Shown piece after piece: positions 55,086 to 63,970 of a stretch of 64,000 nucleotides of DNA (positions are counted from its first letter, which is position 1; every line of letters begins with the position of its first letter). The translations under genes were made by a program, and so were the position numbers. This DNA comes from Pseudomonas sp. VD-NE ins (GTDB taxonomy: Bacteria; Pseudomonadota; Gammaproteobacteria; Pseudomonadales; Pseudomonadaceae): the NCBI RefSeq assembly GCF_031882575.1, contig NZ_CP134772.1, positions 6,173,001 through 6,237,000 of the forward strand, read 5' to 3'. The notes below the pieces were generated by a model, which was not told the DNA's origin, searched no databases, and saw only the letters and a list, made by a program, of their open reading frames with translations.

Positions 55086-56547
55086 TCTTGTACGCCTTGC
55101 ATGGCTGGTGTTGCAGAGCCTCGGGCTGGCTTTCTGCCTGACTGCGATGACAGTGCGAGCCGATACCCCGCGCCTGCAATCGCTTGATGACATCAAAGAA
55201 GTCGTGATCAAGCCGCGCCCTTTGAAGATAAACGGGTGGAAGACCCTGAGCGGCACCAAGGTACTGTTCGTGCGCGTGCCTGACCTGCCCATGTTCGATA
55301 TCAATGTCAGCTTCGCTGCTGGCAGTGCTCGCGATGGAGCTCTGCCCGGACTTGCTGCCACGACGTTTTCACTGCTCAACGAAGGTGTGCCCGGCAAGGA
55401 CCTGTCAGCGATCTTCGAAACCTTCGATGGCCTGGGTGCCCAATTGGCGATGGACATCAATCATGATCGCGCCAGTTTCTCCTTGCGCAGTCTGAGCGCT
55501 CCCGACAAACGCAAACCGGCACTGGAACTGCTGGCGCAGATCTTTGGCGAGCCACTGCTCAGCGAAGAACGGCTCACGCATGTGAAAAACGAAATGCGCG
55601 CAGCCCTCGCGGAGGAGGAAGACGATGCCGCTCTACTGGCCGAGCAGCAGATCAAGGCATTGCTCGCTCCAGACAGCCCTTTCAGCCTCTCGGCTTATGG
55701 AACCAGACAGGGCCTGAGCGCGGTGACCCGGGCAGTCGTGCAGGACTTCCACCGCCGCTACTATGCCGCGCGTCATGCGCAAATCACATTGGTGGGCGAT
55801 CTTTCTCTGGAGCAGGCGCAGACGATCAGCCTGCAAATCAGCAATGCCTTGCCCAAGCCCCTCGGTTCCGACACCGCTTCAGCGACAGCTACACCCGGTA
55901 GGGTCATGACCCGTCATGTCGAAATCGCCAAAAACCAGACCCATGTGATATTCGCCCAGCCCAGCGTACCGCCCCGACACGCCGATCGGGCCGCGCTATA
56001 TGCCGCCAGCCTGATCCTCGGCGGCACACACAACAGTCGACTGATAACAGAGCTGCGGCACAAGCGCGGCCTGGTGTACGGTGTCCACAGTGAAAACATC
56101 AACTGGGCAGGGGGTTCGGGGTTACTGACCATCACTCTGCAAACCGGCAGCCAGTTCAGCGCAGGTACCGTCTCTCTGGTACGAACCCTGCTGGATGACT
56201 TTCTGCGCGATGGACCGACCCAGCACGAACTCGATCAACTCAAGCGCAGGCTGGCCAACATGAATGTGATGCGCAGCGCCAGCAACCGACAGATACTGGC
56301 CAGGCTGGTCGAAATCAATCGTTATGACTTGCCGCTCGACCTGGACTACGCCGCACAACAAGTGCAGCGACTGACCGTTACAGACATCAAACAGGCAATG
56401 AACCGACACCTGTCGCCACAGCGGTGGCTGACAGTGACCGCAGGGGCCACTGTCGAACAGCAGCCATTGCCGACACCTGAGACCACGCCTTCCGGTCAGA
56501 CAGACGAGGGCACGTGTCGCGTCAATCCGGGCTTTGTGGCAAGTTAA
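55078..56547 (+). CDS. M16 family peptidase, non-catalytic partner (pair 2)
   Basis: 489-residue M16-fold protein, paralog of the gene at 51547 (shared KVLFVR/EA, LPMFD, AAGSARDG/SSQDG, NEGVPGKDL/VAGKDV, LRSLSAPDKRKPAL). It lacks HxxEH (the matching place reads LPGLAATTFSLLNEG). Unlike pair 1, it has a cleavable-looking signal (ends VRADTPR) rather than an anchor. RLITELRHKRGLVYGVHSE is the conserved loop. A Pro/Thr-rich C-terminus follows. Confidence 0.88.
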   Translation: MNDLVRLAWLVLQSLGLAFCLTAMTVRADTPRLQSLDDIKEVVIKPRPLKINGWKTLSGTKVLFVRVPDLPMFDINVSFAAGSARDGALPGLAATTFSLLNEGVPGKDLSAIFETFDGLGAQLAMDINHDRASFSLRSLSAPDKRKPALELLAQIFGEPLLSEERLTHVKNEMRAALAEEEDDAALLAEQQIKALLAPDSPFSLSAYGTRQGLSAVTRAVVQDFHRRYYAARHAQITLVGDLSLEQAQTISLQISNALPKPLGSDTASATATPGRVMTRHVEIAKNQTHVIFAQPSVPPRHADRAALYAASLILGGTHNSRLITELRHKRGLVYGVHSENINWAGGSGLLTITLQTGSQFSAGTVSLVRTLLDDFLRDGPTQHELDQLKRRLANMNVMRSASNRQILARLVEINRYDLPLDLDYAAQQVQRLTVTDIKQAMNRHLSPQRWLTVTAGATVEQQPLPTPETTPSGQTDEGTCRVNPGFVAS

Positions 56548-56612
56548 GCGCTTTCAATGAAAGCGGTCGGTTCCATGCCTGCCGCTTAGCGCAAGACCTG
56601 TTGAGAGTTACC

Positions 56613-57623
56613 GTGCAGTCATTGTCCTCAGTACCATCCAGCCTTCGCTTCACACCGGCCTTCGGCCTCGGCAATCCGCACCTGCAAACCTTGTGGGGGC
56701 CGCTGTGGCGCAAAACCGTGCATATCGAACGCGAGCGCGAGCGCCTGTGGCTTGAGGATGGCGACTTCCTCGATCTCGACTGGCACGGCCCGCACACAGC
56801 GGATGCACCACTGGTATTGGTGTTGCACGGCCTGACCGGTTCCTCCAACTCGCCTTATGTGGCCGGTATCCAGAAAGCGCTGGCCGAGCGAGGCTGGGCC
56901 AGCGTTGCGCTGAACTGGCGCGGCTGCTCGGGCGAGCCGAATCTGCTGCCGCGCAGCTACCACTCCGGCGCCAGCGAAGACCTCGCCGAAACCATCAGAC
57001 ACCTGCGCGCCAAACGACCATTGGCACCGTTGTATGCCGTCGGCTACTCCCTCGGCGGTAACGTGCTGCTCAAGCATCTCGGGGAAACCGGCAGTGCCAG
57101 CGGCGTGCTCGGCGCGGTGGCGGTGTCCGTGCCGTTTCGCCTCGATCAATGTGCCGACCGCATCGGCCAGGGATTTTCCAAGGTCTATCAGGCGCACTTC
57201 ATGCGCGAGATGGTTGCGTACATCAAGAACAAGCAGCGGCAGTTTCAGCACGACGGGCGTGAAGACGGACTCGCCGCGCTGGCAGCCCTCGGTTCGCTGG
57301 AAAACATGCGTACGTTCTGGGATTTCGATGGCCGGGTGACCGCGCCGTTGCACGGTTTCAATGATGCCGAGGATTACTATCGTCGCGCCTCGAGCCGCTA
57401 TTTCCTCGGCGAAATCCGCACGCCGACCCTGATCATTCAGGCGGCGGACGATCCGTTTGTGTTCCCGCACAGCTTGCCGCAGGCCAGTGAGCTGTCGGCC
57501 TCGACTGCCTTCGAACTGCAGGCACGCGGCGGACATGTCGGATTCGTCGACGGCTCGATTCGTCAGCCCGGTTATTACCTGGAACGACGCATCCCGCAGT
57601 GGCTGGCTCGCCTACCCGCATGA
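56613..57623 (+). CDS. YheT-type alpha/beta hydrolase
   Basis: 336-residue predicted esterase of the YheT/ABHD1 group. It carries the family start FTPAFGLGNPHLQTLWG, the oxyanion region LVLHGLTGSSNSPYV, nucleophile S146 in VGYSLGGNVLLKHLGE and the catalytic His in GGHVGFVDG. The natural substrate is unknown. The GTG at 56613 after GAGAGTTACC is preferred; the open frame starts inside the previous gene. It overlaps the AraC gene by 4 bp (ATGA). Confidence 0.88.
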   Translation: MQSLSSVPSSLRFTPAFGLGNPHLQTLWGPLWRKTVHIERERERLWLEDGDFLDLDWHGPHTADAPLVLVLHGLTGSSNSPYVAGIQKALAERGWASVALNWRGCSGEPNLLPRSYHSGASEDLAETIRHLRAKRPLAPLYAVGYSLGGNVLLKHLGETGSASGVLGAVAVSVPFRLDQCADRIGQGFSKVYQAHFMREMVAYIKNKQRQFQHDGREDGLAALAALGSLENMRTFWDFDGRVTAPLHGFNDAEDYYRRASSRYFLGEIRTPTLIIQAADDPFVFPHSLPQASELSASTAFELQARGGHVGFVDGSIRQPGYYLERRIPQWLARLPA

Positions 57624-58462
57624 GCGATCAGGGCGAGTCGATCCGCTTCTGGCAAACCGCGCCGCTGGCCGGGGTCGAGCTGTTGTCGGCACGCTACATC
57701 GAGCATCGTTTCGCCCCGCATGTGCACGACGGATTCGTGATCGGCATGATCATGGCCGGCGCTCAGCGTTATCGCTATCGCGGCGCCGAACATCTGGCCG
57801 GCAGCGGCACACTGGTGTTGATCAATCCGGACGAACTGCACACCGGGCACAAAGGCACCGAGGATGGCTGGCTGTACCGGGCGTTTTATCCCGATACCGC
57901 GCAAATCGTTTCGCTGCTGGATGAGCTGGAGCTGTCCACCACCCACCTGCCGGCGTTCGGCGCCACGCTGTATCGCGATGCGGATCTGGTCAACGGCTTT
58001 GCCCAGTTGCACCGTTTGCTCGAAAGCCCGGCCACCGCGCTGCAACAGCAAACGCTGTGGCGCGAGATGATGTTGCTGCTGTTGCAGCGCCATGCGGCAG
58101 TGCCGGTGCCCGGACGAGCCGGCAAGGAACACCGCGCGGTGCTGTTGGGCAAAGAACTGCTGCACGCACAAGTGGCGGCGCCACCGTCACTGGAAGAACT
58201 GGCGGCGGCGGTCAATCTGTCGCCGTTCCATTTCGCCCGAGTATTCCGCCGCGCTACTGGTATGCCGCCGCACACCTGGCTGATCCAGCAACGCATCGCC
58301 CAGGCCCGTGCACTCCTGCAGCACGGCTGCTTGCCGGTGGAGGTTGCCACGCAACTAGGGTTTGCCGACCAGAGCCATTTGAGCCGGCAGTTCAAGCAGG
58401 CTTATGGCGTCGGACCCGCCGCGTACCGCAGCGCCCGACAATTTCCTTCAGACAACGAATAA
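57620..58462 (+). CDS. AraC-family transcriptional regulator
   Basis: 280-residue regulator. The N-terminal half is a cupin-like sensor domain (IEHRFAPHVHDGFVIGMIMAGAQ, LINPDELHTGHKG). The C-terminal 90 residues hold two helix-turn-helix units (LAAAVNLSPFHFARVFRRATG, then VATQLGFADQSHLSRQFKQAYG). It overlaps the hydrolase gene by 4 bp, so they are probably co-expressed. Such AraC proteins often control a neighbouring exporter, but none is present. The target is unknown. Confidence 0.9.
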   Translation: MSDQGESIRFWQTAPLAGVELLSARYIEHRFAPHVHDGFVIGMIMAGAQRYRYRGAEHLAGSGTLVLINPDELHTGHKGTEDGWLYRAFYPDTAQIVSLLDELELSTTHLPAFGATLYRDADLVNGFAQLHRLLESPATALQQQTLWREMMLLLLQRHAAVPVPGRAGKEHRAVLLGKELLHAQVAAPPSLEELAAAVNLSPFHFARVFRRATGMPPHTWLIQQRIAQARALLQHGCLPVEVATQLGFADQSHLSRQFKQAYGVGPAAYRSARQFPSDNE

Positions 58463-58467
58463 CCAAA

Positions 58468-58556
58468 GTGGGAGCGAGCCTGCTCGCGAAAGCGGTGTGT
58501 CAGTCCAAGAAATAGTGGCTGACAGGACGCATTCGCGAGCAGGCTCGCTCCCACAG
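58468..58556. repeat. REP pair (type B)
   Basis: Inverted GTGGGAGCGAGCCTGCTCGC cores about 45 bp apart between the convergent AraC and sulfurtransferase genes. Confidence 0.9.
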
Positions 58557-58572
58557 GGTGGATTTGTGCGAA

Positions 58573-59427
58573 TTATTCGCCGGTGGCGATACCGCGCGAA
58601 GGCTCGTTGATCCACTCGCTCCACGACCCGGCATACAACGATCCCAACGGATAACCCGCCAGACACAAGGCAAACAGGTTGTGACACGCCGTCACGCCGG
58701 AACCGCAATACGCCACCAGATCGGCTGGCGAACGCTCACCGAGCTTCGCGGCAAAACGCTGCTTGAGTTGATCCGCCGACAGGAATCGTCCATCACTGCC
58801 GAGGTTGTCGGTGAACGCCGCGCATTGCGCACCGGGAATATGCCCGGCAACCGGATCAATCGGCTCGACCTCGCCTTTGAAACGCGGCAAAGCCCGGGCA
58901 TCGATCAACGTCAGCGCCGGTTGACCAAGCCGCTGTTGCAGTTGCTCGGCGCTGAGCAGGAGACTCATGTCCGGTTGACCACTGAAAGTACCGCGACTGA
59001 CCGCCGGCGCATCCAGACTCAACGGCAACCCCGCCGCATGCCACGCCTTGAGCCCGCCATCGAGAATGAACACGCCATCGCGCTTGCCCAGCCACGCCAG
59101 CAACCACCACGCCCGCGCCGCGTAGGCACCGGGACCGTCGTCGTACAAAACCACGTCGCTGTCGTTGTTGATACCCCACGCCTGCAGACGCTCAATCAAC
59201 GCCGCTGTCTCGGGCAACGGATGCCGACCGGTCACACCCTTGACCACGGTGCCGCTGAGGTCACGTTCAAGATCGGCGAAGCTCGCCCCGGCAATGTGCC
59301 CTTCGGCATAGCTGCGCTGACCGTAGTCCGGGTCTTCGAGGGCAAAACGACAATCGAGAATCACCAGCCCCGGCTGCGCCTTGCGGGCATCCAGTGCTTC
59401 GGGGCTGATCAGTTGCGCAATCGGCAT
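58573..59427 (-). CDS. Sulfurtransferase (3-mercaptopyruvate sulfurtransferase-like)
   Basis: 284-residue protein with two rhodanese domains. The first is inactive-type (LVILDCRFALEDPDYG at residues 21-36). The second carries the active loop CGSGVTA with persulfide Cys241; this loop is the one typical of 3-mercaptopyruvate sulfurtransferases (SseA), not thiosulfate enzymes. LDGGLKAWHAAG and DARALPRFKGEVEPID are also typical. ATG at 59427 gives MPIAQLISPEALDAR. It lies close to, and in the same direction as, the TetR gene. Confidence 0.9.
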   Translation of the reverse strand: MPIAQLISPEALDARKAQPGLVILDCRFALEDPDYGQRSYAEGHIAGASFADLERDLSGTVVKGVTGRHPLPETAALIERLQAWGINNDSDVVLYDDGPGAYAARAWWLLAWLGKRDGVFILDGGLKAWHAAGLPLSLDAPAVSRGTFSGQPDMSLLLSAEQLQQRLGQPALTLIDARALPRFKGEVEPIDPVAGHIPGAQCAAFTDNLGSDGRFLSADQLKQRFAAKLGERSPADLVAYCGSGVTACHNLFALCLAGYPLGSLYAGSWSEWINEPSRGIATGE

Positions 59428-59460
59428 AACGGGGCTCCTGAGGGATTTCAACAGAACAGT

Positions 59461-60132
59461 TTATTTCACGTCTTCGAGGGCCTGGGCCAGCGGCACGTAG
59501 AACTCCTCGAACAACGCATTGACCTCGTCTCGCGCCTGTTCGGTGACAAACCCGGCTTCCAGCACCAGCACCTGGTACACGCCACGTTTAATGGCTTGCT
59601 CACTGAGGTGGTTGGAGTTTTCGCGGGTGGTGCACAGGAAGCGCACCCACGACGTCAGGATGATCCAGGCATTGAGGGTCAGGGATTCGATCTGCACGCG
59701 ATCCATATCAAGGATCCCGGCGGCAACAAAACCTTCGTAGATCGCCGCGCCCTGAATCACGCAGCGCTGGGAAAAGCGCCGATAACGGGCGGCCAACTCC
59801 GGATCGCTGTCGAGCAGATGCTCGAGATCGCGGTGCAGAAAGCGGTAGCGCCACATCGCCGAGAGCAATTCCTTGAGATAGAAACGCTTGTCCTCGACCG
59901 TCGCCGCGCGCCCCTGCGGCGGGCGCAGAAAGCTGTCCACAAGGCTTTCGTACTCACTGAACAACACGGCGATGATCGCCTGCTTGTTGGGGAAGTGGTA
60001 GTACAGGTTGCCCGGAGAAATCTCCATATGGGCGGCAATGTGATTGGTGCTGATGCTGCGCTCGCCCTGCTGATTGAACAGCTCAAGGCTGTTCAGCACG
60101 ATACGCTCGCTGGTTTTTATTCGTGGGGCCAT
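59461..60132 (-). CDS. TetR-family transcriptional regulator
   Basis: 223-residue repressor. The helix-turn-helix is at about residues 10-55 (ERIVLNSLELFNQQGERSIS, then NHIAAHMEISPGNLYYHFPNK), with an all-helical ligand domain after it. It is divergent from the aldehyde dehydrogenase gene, and a dyad at 60224-60247 in the shared region is a likely operator. PAO1 has a TetR gene at the same position (PA0367). The inducer is unknown. Confidence 0.92.
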   Translation of the reverse strand: MAPRIKTSERIVLNSLELFNQQGERSISTNHIAAHMEISPGNLYYHFPNKQAIIAVLFSEYESLVDSFLRPPQGRAATVEDKRFYLKELLSAMWRYRFLHRDLEHLLDSDPELAARYRRFSQRCVIQGAAIYEGFVAAGILDMDRVQIESLTLNAWIILTSWVRFLCTTRENSNHLSEQAIKRGVYQVLVLEAGFVTEQARDEVNALFEEFYVPLAQALEDVK

Positions 60133-60223
60133 GGCTTGAGCTTTAATTCAGAGTGCGTTGGGGGGCATCTTACGACCTAACCGGAAATGGATAAAACAAT
60201 GCTGTGCAAGGAAGTCATTTGAC

Positions 60224-60262
60224 TTTCTAGAGCATAGACTCTAAAAAGTTCATCACTACAAT
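60224..60262 (+). promoter_or_regulatory. Candidate TetR operator and promoter before the aldehyde dehydrogenase gene
   Basis: TTTCTAGAG (60224-60232), 6-bp spacer, CTCTAAAAA (60239-60247) is a near-perfect dyad. It overlaps a plausible -35 (TAGACT, 60235-60240) spaced 16 bp from a good -10 (TACAAT, 60257-60262), ending 16 bp before the ATG. This layout suits repression by the divergent TetR protein. Function is inferred. Confidence 0.6.
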
Positions 60263-60278
60263 AAATCCGGAGCAGACC

Positions 60279-61709
60279 ATGACTGCCGACATTGCTTACC
60301 TGCAAACGCTGCAACAACCGCTGGCCGAGCTGGACCGGTTGTTCGAGGCGCAGCGGGCCGCGTATGCCGCCAATCCGATGCCACCCGCCGCCCAGCGCCA
60401 GCAATGGCTCAAGGCACTGAGTGATTTGCTGAGCAACGAGCGTCAGGCATTGATCGAGGCGATCAGCTCCGATTTCAGTCATCGCAGTGCCGATGAAACT
60501 CTGCTCGCCGAGCTGATGCCAAGCCTGCACGGCATTCATTACGCCAGCCGCCACCTCAAGAGCTGGATGAAGGCCTCGCGGCGCAAGGTTGGCATGGCGT
60601 TCCAGCCGGCGTCGGCGAAAGTGGTGTATCAACCTCTTGGCGTGGTCGGCGTCATCGTGCCGTGGAATTACCCGCTGTATCTGGCCGTCGGCCCACTGGT
60701 CGGCGCCTTGGCGGCGGGTAACCGGGTGATGCTCAAACTGAGCGAGTCGACCCCGGCCACCGGTTTGTTGATGAAACAGTTGCTGGCGCGGATCTTCCCC
60801 GAAGACCTGGTCTGCGTGGTGCTCGGCGAGGCTGACATCGGCGTGGCATTCTCCCGCCTGCGCTTCGATCACTTGCTGTTCACCGGCGCCACCAGCATCG
60901 GCAAACACGTGATGCGCGCCGCCGCCGAAAACCTGACGCCGGTGACCCTGGAACTGGGCGGCAAGTCGCCGGCCATCGTCTCCCGCGATGTGCCGCTCAA
61001 GGATGCTGCCGAACGCATCGCCTTCGGTAAAACCCTCAACGCCGGCCAGACCTGCGTTGCTCCGGATTACGTGCTGGTACCGGAAGACCGGGTCGGCGCT
61101 TTCGTCGAAGCCTATCGCCAGGCCGTGCAGGGTTTTTACCCGACACTCACCGACAATCCGGACTACACCGCGATCATCAACGAACGCCAATTGGCGCGGC
61201 TCAACGGCTACGTCAGCGACGCGACCAGCAAGGGCGCGCTGTTGATTCCGCTGTTCGAACAGGGCCAGGGCCGACGCATGCCGCACAGTGTGCTGCTGAA
61301 TGTCAGCGACGAGATGACGGTGATGCAGGACGAAATCTTCGGCCCGCTGCTGCCGATCGTGCCGTATCAGGATCTGGAGCAGGCATTTGCTTACATCAAT
61401 CAGCGGCCACGTCCTCTGGCTCTTTACTACTTTGGCTACGACAAACGCGAACAGAACCGGGTGCTGCACGAAACCCATTCGGGCGGCGTGTGCCTGAACG
61501 ACACGTTGCTGCATGTGGCTCAGGACGATATGCCGTTTGGCGGTATCGGCGCTTCGGGCATGGGCCACTACCATGGTCACGAAGGCTTCCTGACCTTCAG
61601 CAAAGCCAAAGGCGTGCTGATCAAACAGCGGTTCAACGCAGCCAGACTGATTTACCCGCCCTACGGCAAATCGATTCAGAAGCTGATTCAGAAGCTGTTC
61701 ATTCGCTAA
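60279..61709 (+). CDS. Coniferyl aldehyde dehydrogenase-like NAD(P)-dependent aldehyde dehydrogenase
   Basis: 476-residue aldehyde dehydrogenase of the ALDH3/CalB branch. The catalytic pair is E225 in LELGGKSPAIVSRD and C259 in NAGQTCVAPDYVLVP; GVIVPWNYPLYLAVGPLVGALAAGN is the usual cofactor segment. The C-terminus (FNAARLIYPPYGKSIQKLI) is typical of ALDH3-type enzymes. It probably oxidises aldehydes produced by the GMC oxidoreductase two genes on. It starts a three-gene cassette. Confidence 0.9.
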   Translation: MTADIAYLQTLQQPLAELDRLFEAQRAAYAANPMPPAAQRQQWLKALSDLLSNERQALIEAISSDFSHRSADETLLAELMPSLHGIHYASRHLKSWMKASRRKVGMAFQPASAKVVYQPLGVVGVIVPWNYPLYLAVGPLVGALAAGNRVMLKLSESTPATGLLMKQLLARIFPEDLVCVVLGEADIGVAFSRLRFDHLLFTGATSIGKHVMRAAAENLTPVTLELGGKSPAIVSRDVPLKDAAERIAFGKTLNAGQTCVAPDYVLVPEDRVGAFVEAYRQAVQGFYPTLTDNPDYTAIINERQLARLNGYVSDATSKGALLIPLFEQGQGRRMPHSVLLNVSDEMTVMQDEIFGPLLPIVPYQDLEQAFAYINQRPRPLALYYFGYDKREQNRVLHETHSGGVCLNDTLLHVAQDDMPFGGIGASGMGHYHGHEGFLTFSKAKGVLIKQRFNAARLIYPPYGKSIQKLIQKLFIR

Positions 61710-61738
61710 ACATTCGTCACCGCCGGGTAATAAAAATA

Positions 61739-62284
61739 ATGCACCCAAGCCTGACCGAAACACCTGCACTGTCACGCCGTGGCCTGCTGAAATTCAGCCT
61801 CGGCGCCACCGCGTTCCTTGCCACGGCCGGGCTCGGTGCCAGCCTCAGCGGCTGCTCGTCGAGCGTCGCGGCCAACGGTTTCGTGGCGTTGCGCGACGGC
61901 GATCTGCTGTTTCTGCGCGCACTGATTCCGGTGATGCTCGACGGCGCCGTGGCAGCCGAGAAGATGCCGGGCGCTGTTGAAGGCACGCTCAAGTCGCTGG
62001 ACTACAGCCTCGATCACCTGTCGCCGGAAATGTTCAAGCTCACCCGGCAACTGCTCGACGTCCTCGGCATGGCCGTGACGCGCGGTCCACTCACCGGGAT
62101 CTGGGGCAGTTGGGAAAATGCCAGCCCCGAGGCCATGCGCCATTTCCTCGAGCGCTGGGAGAACAGCTCGTTAAGCCTGCTGCGCATGGGGCATAGCTCG
62201 TTGCAGCAGATGGTAATGATGGCCTGGTACACCCGCGCAGAATCGTGGGCGCATTGCGGTTATCCCGGCCCGCCTACCGTTTGA
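61739..62284 (+). CDS. Tat-signal small protein associated with the GMC oxidoreductase
   Basis: 181-residue protein with a twin-arginine signal (LSRRGLLKFSLGATAFLATAG) and a following LSGC that could also act as a lipobox. The mature part is helical (LLFLRALIPVMLDGAVAA and FLERWENSSLSLLRMGHSS). The position and type resemble the small Tat subunit of gluconate 2-dehydrogenase-like complexes, which carries the FAD subunit out by hitch-hiking; that role is inferred. ATG at 61739 is only 29 bp after the aldehyde dehydrogenase stop. Confidence 0.82.
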   Translation: MHPSLTETPALSRRGLLKFSLGATAFLATAGLGASLSGCSSSVAANGFVALRDGDLLFLRALIPVMLDGAVAAEKMPGAVEGTLKSLDYSLDHLSPEMFKLTRQLLDVLGMAVTRGPLTGIWGSWENASPEAMRHFLERWENSSLSLLRMGHSSLQQMVMMAWYTRAESWAHCGYPGPPTV

Positions 62285-62299
62285 GATCGCCGTCGCGAC

Positions 62300-62326
62300 C
62301 TTCGCGAGCAGGCTCGCTCCCACAGG
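62300..62326. repeat. Single type B REP core
   Basis: CTTCGCGAGCAGGCTCGCTC followed by CCACAGG stands alone between the Tat protein gene and the GMC gene, without an inverted partner. Confidence 0.75.
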
Positions 62327-62374
62327 GGCCAGTCGCCATACCTTGCATCCAAAATAATAAAGAGAACCTGATCG

Positions 62375-63970
62375 ATGCCCGTACCCGACCCGTTCCGCGA
62401 AGGACTTGCCCGAGGCTGGAAAACCTACAACGGCGCACGACTGAGCGACGACCTCACCCTTGAAGCCGACGTGGCCATTATCGGCAGCGGCGCCGGTGGC
62501 GGCACCACCGCCGAAATCCTCAGCGCCGCCGGCTACAAAGTCCTGCTGATCGAAGAAGGCCCACTGAAAACCAGCTCCGATTTCAAAATGCTTGAAGACC
62601 AGGCCTACAGCAGCCTCTATCAGGAAGGCATCGGCCGCATGAGCAAGGACGGCGCGATCACCATCCTCCAGGGTCGCGCGGTCGGCGGCACCACGCTGAT
62701 CAATTGGACATCAAGCTTTCGCACCCCGGAACCGACCCTCGAACACTGGGCCAAGGAACACAACGTCAAAGGCCATAGCCCCGCCGAGATGGCGCCGTGG
62801 TTCGAGAAAATGGAACAGCGACTCGGCGTCGCGCCGTGGATGGTGCCGCCCAACGCCAACAACGATGTGATCCGCAAAGGCTGCGAACAGCTCGGTTATA
62901 GCTGGCACGTGATCCCGCGTAACGTGCGCGGCTGCTGGAATCTCGGCTATTGCGGCATGGGCTGCCCGACCAACGCCAAGCAATCAATGATGGTCACGAC
63001 CATTCCGGCGACGCTGGAAAAGGGCGGCGAACTGCTTTATCTGGCCCGTGCGGAGAAACTGCTGATCAGCGGCGACAAGGTCACCGGCCTGCAATGCGTG
63101 GCGATGGATGAGCGCTGCGTTGCACCGACCGGGCGCACAATCACCGTCAAAGCGCGGCATTACGTATTGGCTGGCGGAGGCATCAACAGCCCGGCGTTAT
63201 TGCTGCGTTCGGACGCCCCGGATCCGCATGAAAACCTCGGAAAACGCACCTTCCTGCACCCGGTGAACATGTCAGCCGCGCGCTTCGACGAAGTCATCAA
63301 CCCGTTCTACGGGGCGCCGCAGTCGATCTATTCCGACCATTTCCAGTGGAAGGACGGCACCACCGGGCCGATGGCCTTCAAACTTGAAGTACCACCGCTG
63401 CATCCGGCACTGGCGGCCACCCTGCTCGGCGGCTTTGGTGAGGAAAGTGCGCAACACATGGCTGACCTGCCGCACACCCACGCCATGCTGGCCTTGCTGC
63501 GTGACGGTTTTCACCCGGACAGCACGGGCGGTGCAGTCGAGTTGCGGGGCGATGGTTCGCCAGTACTCGACTATCAGGTTTCGCCATATGCATGGGAAGG
63601 CCTGCGCCGGGCCTTTCAGGTCATGGCCGAAATCCAGTTCGCCGGCGGCGCGAAATCGGTGATGCCGATGCACGCCGACGCCCGTTACGTGAAAACCCTG
63701 ACCGAAGCACGCACGCTGATCGATGGTTTGAGCCTCGAGTTGTATCGCACGCGACTCGGCAGCGCTCACGTCATGGGCGGTTGCGCGATGGGCGAAGACC
63801 CGAAAAGCGCGGTCACCGACAGTCTCGGCCGGCATCATCAACTGGCTAATCTGTCGATCCACGACGGCTCGCTGTTCCCCACCAGCATCGGCGCCAACCC
63901 GCAGCTGTCGGTGTATGGCCTGACCGCGCAACTGGCGACATCCCTCGTCGATCGGCTGAGAAACCCGTGA
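62375..63970 (+). CDS. GMC-family FAD-dependent oxidoreductase
   Basis: 531-residue glucose-methanol-choline oxidoreductase. The FAD fold is at residues 33-60 (VAIIGSGAGGGTTAEIL, then VLLIEEGP). GRAVGGTTLINWTSSFRTP and LAGGGINSPALLLRSDAP are typical, and the C-terminal catalytic region has SIHDGSLFPTSIGANPQLSVYG. It lacks its own signal, so export would need the upstream Tat protein. It resembles long-chain or polyol alcohol oxidases; the substrate is unknown. Its stop overlaps the next start (GTGA). Confidence 0.9.
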   Translation: MPVPDPFREGLARGWKTYNGARLSDDLTLEADVAIIGSGAGGGTTAEILSAAGYKVLLIEEGPLKTSSDFKMLEDQAYSSLYQEGIGRMSKDGAITILQGRAVGGTTLINWTSSFRTPEPTLEHWAKEHNVKGHSPAEMAPWFEKMEQRLGVAPWMVPPNANNDVIRKGCEQLGYSWHVIPRNVRGCWNLGYCGMGCPTNAKQSMMVTTIPATLEKGGELLYLARAEKLLISGDKVTGLQCVAMDERCVAPTGRTITVKARHYVLAGGGINSPALLLRSDAPDPHENLGKRTFLHPVNMSAARFDEVINPFYGAPQSIYSDHFQWKDGTTGPMAFKLEVPPLHPALAATLLGGFGEESAQHMADLPHTHAMLALLRDGFHPDSTGGAVELRGDGSPVLDYQVSPYAWEGLRRAFQVMAEIQFAGGAKSVMPMHADARYVKTLTEARTLIDGLSLELYRTRLGSAHVMGGCAMGEDPKSAVTDSLGRHHQLANLSIHDGSLFPTSIGANPQLSVYGLTAQLATSLVDRLRNP

